Assembly: GCA_035455185.1 (NCBI GenBank)
Contig: DATIFQ010000078.1
Coordinates: 1-11,344 of the forward strand
Length of the DNA stretch: 11,344 nt
Origin: JAEHDI01 sp035455185
GTDB lineage: Bacteria > Acidobacteriota > Terriglobia > Bryobacterales > Bryobacteraceae
Direction: 5' to 3'
Part shown: positions 7,214 through 11,344 of the stretch, piece after piece
Position numbering within the stretch: the stretch's first letter is position 1
Layout: the number at the start of each line of letters is the position of its first letter
Notes under the pieces: model-generated
Seen by the model: the letters and a program-made list of their open reading frames with translations, nothing else
Databases searched by the model: none
What the model was told of the DNA's origin: nothing
Position numbers and translations under genes: made by a program

Positions 7214-8059
7214 ATGCCGTCTAAGTCTAAGCCGTTGCTAACACGTCGGAGACTGCTCCGCCAAAGCGCCGCCGCCGGAGTTGCCAGCGTTCTTAACAAC
7301 GCGGGCGCCGCAGTCGTCGACCTTCATCCGAAAGGCAACTTCCGATACCTGCGGGGTATCGCACCGTACTCATCCGGCGCTCTAGCAGAGCGGAATCACC
7401 AGGTTGTGCACGTCACTTTCGCCTCGCCGCCGCCTTACCGTCTCGGCTTCCTTGCGATCGACAGCCACCTCAAGCAAGAGAAGCGTCCTCCCGAGTCGCT
7501 GTGCGGAATCGAACTGCGTTCGCCGCGACCTTTTACGTTCGACGGCTTCAACCAGTTCAATCAGGAATACATCGAGCAACTGAAGCAACGCGGCCTCTTC
7601 ACCGACGGCACAAATCCGGTAGCCCGAACGAATGTAGCGCCAGAGCTGAACCCACCCTCCGAGGTGCTTCTCTACGGGTTCAGCTACACCGCCCCGGCGA
7701 AGACCACGAAACAGACTTTCGTCATCGCCGGCGCCGGCGAGCTTTTGGGTGAACGTCTCGACGCCCGCGATATCGTCAAGCGTGGCGATGTTTCCCCGGC
7801 TGGCCTGCGTGCCAAGGCCACGCACGTTCTCGGCCTCATGGACCAGCGCCTCCGCACCCTCGGCGTCTCATGGGGAGACGTCACCATCGTCAACGTCTAC
7901 ACTGTGCACAACATCGCTCCGTTGATGAAAGACCTGTTGCTTGCCCGCGCCGGCGCTGCCACCCTCCACGGGATCGACTGGCACTTCGCCCACCCTCCCA
8001 TCCGGGAAATTGAGTTCGAAATGGACGTCCGAGGCTGCGCCCGCGAACTGGTGCTCTAA
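7214..8059 (+). CDS. Tat-exported RidA/YjgF-like protein with an extra N-terminal region
   Basis: From ATG 7214 this is 281 residues; a GTG at 7205 would add three. The N-terminus has a twin-arginine-like motif (T10-RRRLLR) and a short Ala-rich hydrophobic stretch to about residue 34, suggesting Tat export of a folded protein. Residues about 168-281 resemble the RidA/YjgF fold: strand TFVIAGAGEL (168-177), helix AGLRAKATHVLGLMDQRLRTLG (196-217), strand WGDVTIVNVYTV (220-231), and a closing PPIREIEFEMDV (261-272). R264 may correspond to the catalytic Arg of imine deaminases, but the alignment is uncertain. The region at about 41-165 has motif-like pieces (LCGIELRSPRPFTFDGFNQFN, split at 97-101 and 102-116; NPVARTNVAP, 134-143) that I cannot assign; it could be a degenerate second RidA-like half. 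RidA proteins are normally cytoplasmic, so export is notable. No strong ribosome site is seen. Confidence 0.7.
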   Translation: MPSKSKPLLTRRRLLRQSAAAGVASVLNNAGAAVVDLHPKGNFRYLRGIAPYSSGALAERNHQVVHVTFASPPPYRLGFLAIDSHLKQEKRPPESLCGIELRSPRPFTFDGFNQFNQEYIEQLKQRGLFTDGTNPVARTNVAPELNPPSEVLLYGFSYTAPAKTTKQTFVIAGAGELLGERLDARDIVKRGDVSPAGLRAKATHVLGLMDQRLRTLGVSWGDVTIVNVYTVHNIAPLMKDLLLARAGAATLHGIDWHFAHPPIREIEFEMDVRGCARELVL

Positions 8060-8098
8060 GCTCGTCCACCGCGCGATAATGTAAGGCGGACAATCGTG

Positions 8099-9802
8099 AT
8101 GATCCTCAACGCACGGAGGCGCCCGCTGTGCGCGCTTCCGCTGCTCTGCTCCGTCCTGCTTGGACAACCTCAGAAACCCACGGAGCCTCCCGCCGTTGTG
8201 ATCCGGTCTACCACGCGCCTCGTCCAGGTCAACGTCGTGGTCCGCGATCGGAACGGAAACGCCGTCACCGGCCTCACCAAGGACGACTTTGTTCTCGAAG
8301 ACGATGGCAAGCCGCAGGACATCCGTGTGTTTGCCTTCCAGCCGTCCGAGAAGCCTGCACGTCCAACCGCGAGACCCGCCCCCGGAGTCAGTTCCAATCG
8401 GTACGTCGAACGCGCCGCCGTCGGTGTCACCGCCATCCTCCTCGACGGCCTCAACACAAGTTGGGGAGACCAAGCGGCTACGCGGCAACAGATGGTCCGC
8501 TATCTGCAAAACGTCCGCCCGGAGGACCGCATCGCGCTCTACGTCCTCGGACGGGAGCTTCGCATCCTCCACGACTACACGAGTGAGCCGTCGGCATTGC
8601 TCAAGGTGCTCTCTGCCTATACCGGTCGCCATTCACCTGAACTCGACGCCTCCCACCAGCCGATGATTGAGGAGATCGCCCAGTCCGTCGCAGCGGAGTA
8701 CGGGAATACCAAAGAGGCTCGACTAGCCATGGAAGCGCTGCAAGGGGTCATCAACACGCTCAAGGAGGAAGAGTTCTTCTACAAGGAGCAGCGCGTCCTG
8801 CGCACCTTCAAGGCGCTCGAAGCCATCGCCAATCATCTCGCCGGCGTGCCCGGACGCAAGAACCTGATCTGGATTTCCGCGGCCTTCCCGCTCCAGCTGG
8901 GTTACTTCGAGTCCCCGGATGCCGCGCGTGGCCCCTCGCCGGAAAGCTCCGACTCGCCATTCAGCGCTAGGTACCCCGGAAGACGCAGTACACCCGCCGA
9001 CCGAAGCTCCCTTCTCGTCAAGCACGGCCGCTCCCGCACGTTTGGAGACGAATTCCAGCGAGCTGCCCGCGCCCTGAGCACCTCCAACCTCTCGGTGTAC
9101 CCCATCGACGCCCGCGGCCTGAGTCCGAATCCCAGGGCGTTCGAGAACATCGCCACCATGAACGACCTTGCTCACTACACCGGTGGCAAGGCCTACCGCA
9201 ACACCAACGACATCATGGGATCCATCCGCGAGGCCGTCCAGGACGCGGAAGTCTCCTACACTCTCGCTTACTACCCGAACCAGTCGAACCTCGACGGCCG
9301 CTTCCGCCGCATCAAAGTGAAGGTGCGCCACCCCAGCGTTTCCCTGCGCCATCGACTTGGCTATTACGACCTTGCCGAGCCCTCGCCTGGAGAGGCCTCT
9401 GACGCCGCACTTCGTGACGCGCTCTGGAGCCCGATGGATGCCACCGCCGTTCTGATGGACGCGCGGCTCAAGCGGGCCGAAGCAGCCCAAGCATTCGCTC
9501 TCGAAGTAACGATCGATCCCTCCGGCATTACGTTCCAGCCGAAGAACGACCGCTGGACTGCGGACCTGGAGTTCTTTCTCGCCCAAACCGGCGAAGAGGG
9601 CCGGGAGCACGGCATCACGTCCCAAACGGTCCACCTGGAACTGCTCCCCGAGATCTATGAGAATGTGCGCCGGGACGGCTACATTCTCCGTCAATCCGTG
9701 AATCGAAACCCTGGCGCCACCTCACTGCGTGTTCTCGTCCGCGACGTCCTGTCCGGTAGCATCGGTCGCGTGATCGTTCCGTTCGAAGCACCACCACTCT
9801 GA
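8099..9802 (+). CDS. VWFA-related acidobacterial-type exported protein
   Basis: A 567-residue protein from ATG 8099; GTG 8096 is an equally possible start, and AAGGCGG lies just upstream at 8083-8089. The first 22 residues look like a signal peptide (RRR then CALPLLCSVLLG). The order of segments matches the VWFA-related family abundant in Acidobacteriota (TIGR03436 type). First comes a beta module with VQVNVVVRDRNGNAVTGL (42-59) and DFVLEDDGKPQDI (63-75). The VWA strand AILLDGLNTS (112-121) follows, then GRKNLIWIS, then IDARGL, and a closing segment with VSYTLAYYP, RRIKVKVR and the HRLGYYDL pattern. The metal-site motif reads D116-x-L-x-T rather than DxSxS, so metal binding is doubtful. Family function is not established; an extracytoplasmic protein-protein interaction role is inferred. 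It lies 39 bases after the RidA-like gene, likely in the same transcript. Confidence 0.88.
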   Translation: MILNARRRPLCALPLLCSVLLGQPQKPTEPPAVVIRSTTRLVQVNVVVRDRNGNAVTGLTKDDFVLEDDGKPQDIRVFAFQPSEKPARPTARPAPGVSSNRYVERAAVGVTAILLDGLNTSWGDQAATRQQMVRYLQNVRPEDRIALYVLGRELRILHDYTSEPSALLKVLSAYTGRHSPELDASHQPMIEEIAQSVAAEYGNTKEARLAMEALQGVINTLKEEEFFYKEQRVLRTFKALEAIANHLAGVPGRKNLIWISAAFPLQLGYFESPDAARGPSPESSDSPFSARYPGRRSTPADRSSLLVKHGRSRTFGDEFQRAARALSTSNLSVYPIDARGLSPNPRAFENIATMNDLAHYTGGKAYRNTNDIMGSIREAVQDAEVSYTLAYYPNQSNLDGRFRRIKVKVRHPSVSLRHRLGYYDLAEPSPGEASDAALRDALWSPMDATAVLMDARLKRAEAAQAFALEVTIDPSGITFQPKNDRWTADLEFFLAQTGEEGREHGITSQTVHLELLPEIYENVRRDGYILRQSVNRNPGATSLRVLVRDVLSGSIGRVIVPFEAPPL

Positions 9803-9898
9803 CGTCGCGCAGGTCAAAAGGATGTCGCGGTCCAGCCGGTTGATTTTTCGTAACCAGATGCGCACTGAGCCGCGTCTATCGGGCGGGAGGTAACGGCG

Positions 9899-10294
9899 AT
9901 GCAACGAACCATCCTCGGCGCCCTAGCGTTGGCCGCCGCGATGCCCTTCGCGTTCGACGCCCGAGAACGCTACAACGACTACAGGCCTTACGGCTACCAA
10001 GACCCTGTAAGCCGCGCCATCCGCAATCTGGAGGGAATCGGCTCACGATCGTTCGTGGACCGCCACGAACAGAGGCATTTCCGCGGCGCGCTCGAGGAAC
10101 TCTACCGATTCCAGCAGCGCGCACGGGACGGCCGCTTCGACAAGGGCCGCCTCGACAGGGCCATCGAGCACATCGACCACCTTGCCGGTGCGGACCAGCT
10201 ACATCCCCGCGCCCGCCAGATCTTGCGCGGCGATCTCTGGGAGCTGCGGCGCTTTCGCTCGGAATACTCTCGCGACCGATACCGGGGTTGGTAA
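9899..10294 (+). CDS. Small exported helical protein of unknown function, rich in Arg and Tyr
   Basis: A 131-residue protein that I do not recognise. The start ATG 9899 has a strong ribosome site, GGGAGG at 9885-9890, 8 bases upstream. The first 20 residues (MQRTILGALALAAAMPFAFD) look like a Sec signal peptide. The mature part begins with a Tyr/Arg-rich stretch (ARERYNDYRPYGYQDP, 21-36). It continues with amphipathic helices at about 36-48, 52-77, 83-96 and 103-123, rich in Arg, Asp, His and Leu, and ends in a basic YSRDRYRGW tail. No cysteine occurs, and no catalytic motif or membrane helix is seen after the signal. The strong translation signal and export signal support a real gene. It follows the VWFA-related gene by 96 bases and converges on the propeller gene, with 23 bases between stops. 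A small periplasmic helical-bundle role is only a guess. Confidence 0.72.
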   Translation: MQRTILGALALAAAMPFAFDARERYNDYRPYGYQDPVSRAIRNLEGIGSRSFVDRHEQRHFRGALEELYRFQQRARDGRFDKGRLDRAIEHIDHLAGADQLHPRARQILRGDLWELRRFRSEYSRDRYRGW

Positions 10295-10317
10295 GGACTG
10301 CCCCGCCAAGCGCCAAG

Positions 10318-11253
10318 CTAGTTGCCCAGTGCGTCAACGGCCGCGATCCACTTGTTCTTTCCGATCTGGTGAGCGTCGACATGGTGCATGGCATCGGAAT
10401 TCCAGCCTTGCGAAGACGCTTTTACGATCGGAGTGTCGATCATCGTTTCCGAGTAAGTCGTGGGGCTGATGTCCGTGATGCGAAACGCAAGTACTTGGTT
10501 CCCGTACGTCGGGTAACAATCCTGAGCAAGCCGGTATAGGACCCCGTCGATGACGAACGGCCGGCCCGCGGGCCTGGCGGTGTTCAGGTCGTCCTTTACG
10601 ATTGGGCTTAGCGGATGCTCCGTCCAAGGCCCCTTGAAGTCCCGTGCATAGAAAAGCCGCAGCGTCTTGTTCCCGGAGCGCACCGTGAACAGCCACCACA
10701 TGTCCTTGTACCGGACCAGCGTCGGGCTGATGAAGTGATCTCCCTGCAATATGTCGCCTTCGTACTTCCATTCATCCGGGAACTTCGTCGCTTTGTAGAG
10801 CCGCACCGAGGACTCGGTGTGCCCCTCGGGAATCATGTAGTAGTCGTTGTTCCACTGAAACACATAAGGGTGAGACAGAACAAAAGGCTCGTGCACGACC
10901 GTTCGCCGGAACTTCCACTCGCGGCCGTTTTTGCTCTCCGCCAGACCGATACCACCTTTATCGGTCTTCAGGTCCTTGGCCGTAAAGAACAGGTAATACC
11001 GGGATTTGGTGACGACCATAAATGGATGGGCGAGTGTATCCACATTCAGGTCGGTGACAGCCGCGCCCGTCAGCACGGGGTTCTTGACATTCGCTGGCGC
11101 GGAAAGCTGAAACGGCGACGGCCCGGTGTAGATGCCGACCGTCCAAGACTTCTTCTGATCGTTCTGTGACCCGGGATCGCCCACGAGAAGTCCGCCGGTG
11201 CAGATCTGTATCACCAGCGTCATTGCTGGTACAGCGACAAATGCTCGTCTCAT
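10318..11253 (-). CDS. Exported beta-propeller protein resembling the GINT1 N-terminal domain
   Basis: From ATG 11253 this is 311 residues; a TTG at 11289 is the only longer option. The N-terminus (MRR, then a hydrophobic stretch to about 24) is a signal peptide or anchor. The body shows repeating blade-like units typical of five-bladed propellers: WTVGIYTGPSPF (37-48), ADP-like strand YYLFFTAKD (86-94), HPYVFQWNNDYYMIPEG (128-144), SPTLVRYKDMWWLFT (176-190), RPAGRPFVIDGVLYRLAQDC (227-246) and MHHVDAHQIGKNKWIAAVD (289-307). This pattern recalls the domain attached to plant GINT1 and to bacterial sugar-transfer proteins, related in fold to GH43-type propellers. No glycosyltransferase domain is attached here. 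The substrate is unknown; carbohydrate binding or processing outside the cytoplasm is an inference. By eye its GC (upper fifties percent in sampled lines) is below that of neighbours. Confidence 0.75.
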   Translation of the reverse strand: MRRAFVAVPAMTLVIQICTGGLLVGDPGSQNDQKKSWTVGIYTGPSPFQLSAPANVKNPVLTGAAVTDLNVDTLAHPFMVVTKSRYYLFFTAKDLKTDKGGIGLAESKNGREWKFRRTVVHEPFVLSHPYVFQWNNDYYMIPEGHTESSVRLYKATKFPDEWKYEGDILQGDHFISPTLVRYKDMWWLFTVRSGNKTLRLFYARDFKGPWTEHPLSPIVKDDLNTARPAGRPFVIDGVLYRLAQDCYPTYGNQVLAFRITDISPTTYSETMIDTPIVKASSQGWNSDAMHHVDAHQIGKNKWIAAVDALGN

Positions 11254-11260
11254 GTCAACT

Positions 11261-11289
11261 CTAATACCGGACTGAAGCCGCCCCGTCAA
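11261..11289 (-). promoter_or_regulatory. Sigma-70-like promoter of the propeller gene, possibly giving a leaderless mRNA
   Basis: On the minus strand TTGACG (plus positions 11284-11289; 5 of 6 consensus bases) is followed by a 17-base spacer and TATTAG (11261-11266; 4 of 6). Only 7 bases separate the -10 box from ATG 11253, so transcription would start at or next to the start codon. Confidence 0.5.
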
Positions 11290-11307
11290 GTCGCTCGGCG
11301 GCGCCGC

Positions 11308-11316
11308 TGCTATACT
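11308..11316 (+). promoter_or_regulatory. Possible extended -10 element of an outward-facing promoter
   Basis: The plus strand reads TGC-TATACT, an extended -10 (TGn) followed by a hexamer matching TATAAT at 5 of 6 bases. No good -35 box lies 16-18 bases upstream, which extended -10 promoters can tolerate. If real it would drive a rightward gene beyond the window, divergent from the propeller gene. Confidence 0.3.
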
Positions 11317-11344
11317 GGCCCCTTCCCGGAGCCCGTGCCCGGGG

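Noticed and set aside
8075..8080. GATAAT as a -10 box for the VWFA-related gene
   Set aside because: No acceptable -35 element at 16-18 bases upstream; a single hexamer is too weak.
8723..9694. 323-codon minus-strand open frame over the VWFA-related gene
   Set aside because: Gly/Val-rich shadow with no domain; the plus frame matches a known family.
10295..10317. Terminator between the convergent genes
   Set aside because: The 23-base gap holds only a tandem CGCCAAG repeat (10304-10317), with no hairpin or U-tract.

Overview
The window looks like a GC-rich chromosome segment from an Acidobacteriota bacterium, probably near Bryobacterales/Solibacteraceae. The main reason is the gene at 8099-9802, which has the architecture of the acidobacterial VWFA-related family (TIGR03436 type). 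Many products carry Sec or Tat export signals, and an outer-membrane beta-barrel protein is present, so the cell is diderm. I see no rRNA, tRNA, CRISPR array, transposon, integrase or phage gene. This is ordinary chromosomal territory rather than a mobile island.

Left block, minus strand (4883 down to 1). Read in transcription order it holds a one-POTRA Omp85/BamA-like barrel protein, a small exported DUF4390-like protein, an NtrY-like histidine kinase, an NtrC/NtrX-type sigma-54 activator, and the first 26 codons of another exported protein that runs off the left edge. The kinase and regulator overlap by 29 bases. The DUF4390-like gene ends 19 bases before the kinase start I chose. DUF4390, kinase and activator form one tight operon; the barrel gene lies 153 bases upstream and may be co-transcribed. 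The logic suggests envelope sensing coupled to sigma-54-dependent transcription.

Divergent spacer (4884-5035). These 152 bases separate the barrel gene from a rightward block. They hold several perfect inverted repeats packed into about 70 bases, a good candidate for a shared operator region.

Rightward block (5036-10294). It contains an exported GH36 alpha-galactosidase-like glycosidase, a Tat-type RidA/YjgF-like protein with an extra N-terminal region, the acidobacterial VWFA-related protein, and a small exported helical protein rich in Arg and Tyr. Spacers are 42, 39 and 96 bases. All four products appear to act outside the cytoplasm, but I see no single pathway linking them.

Right end. 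A convergent minus-strand gene (11253-10318) encodes an exported beta-propeller protein resembling the N-terminal domain of GINT1-type glycosyltransferases. By eye its GC content is lower than its neighbours'. A sigma-70-like promoter sits so close to its ATG that the mRNA may be leaderless. A possible outward plus-strand -10 element lies near the right edge.

I found no convincing new multi-gene system. The best leads are the palindrome-rich divergent spacer, the barrel/DUF4390/NtrY/NtrX grouping, the exported RidA-like protein, and the stand-alone propeller.
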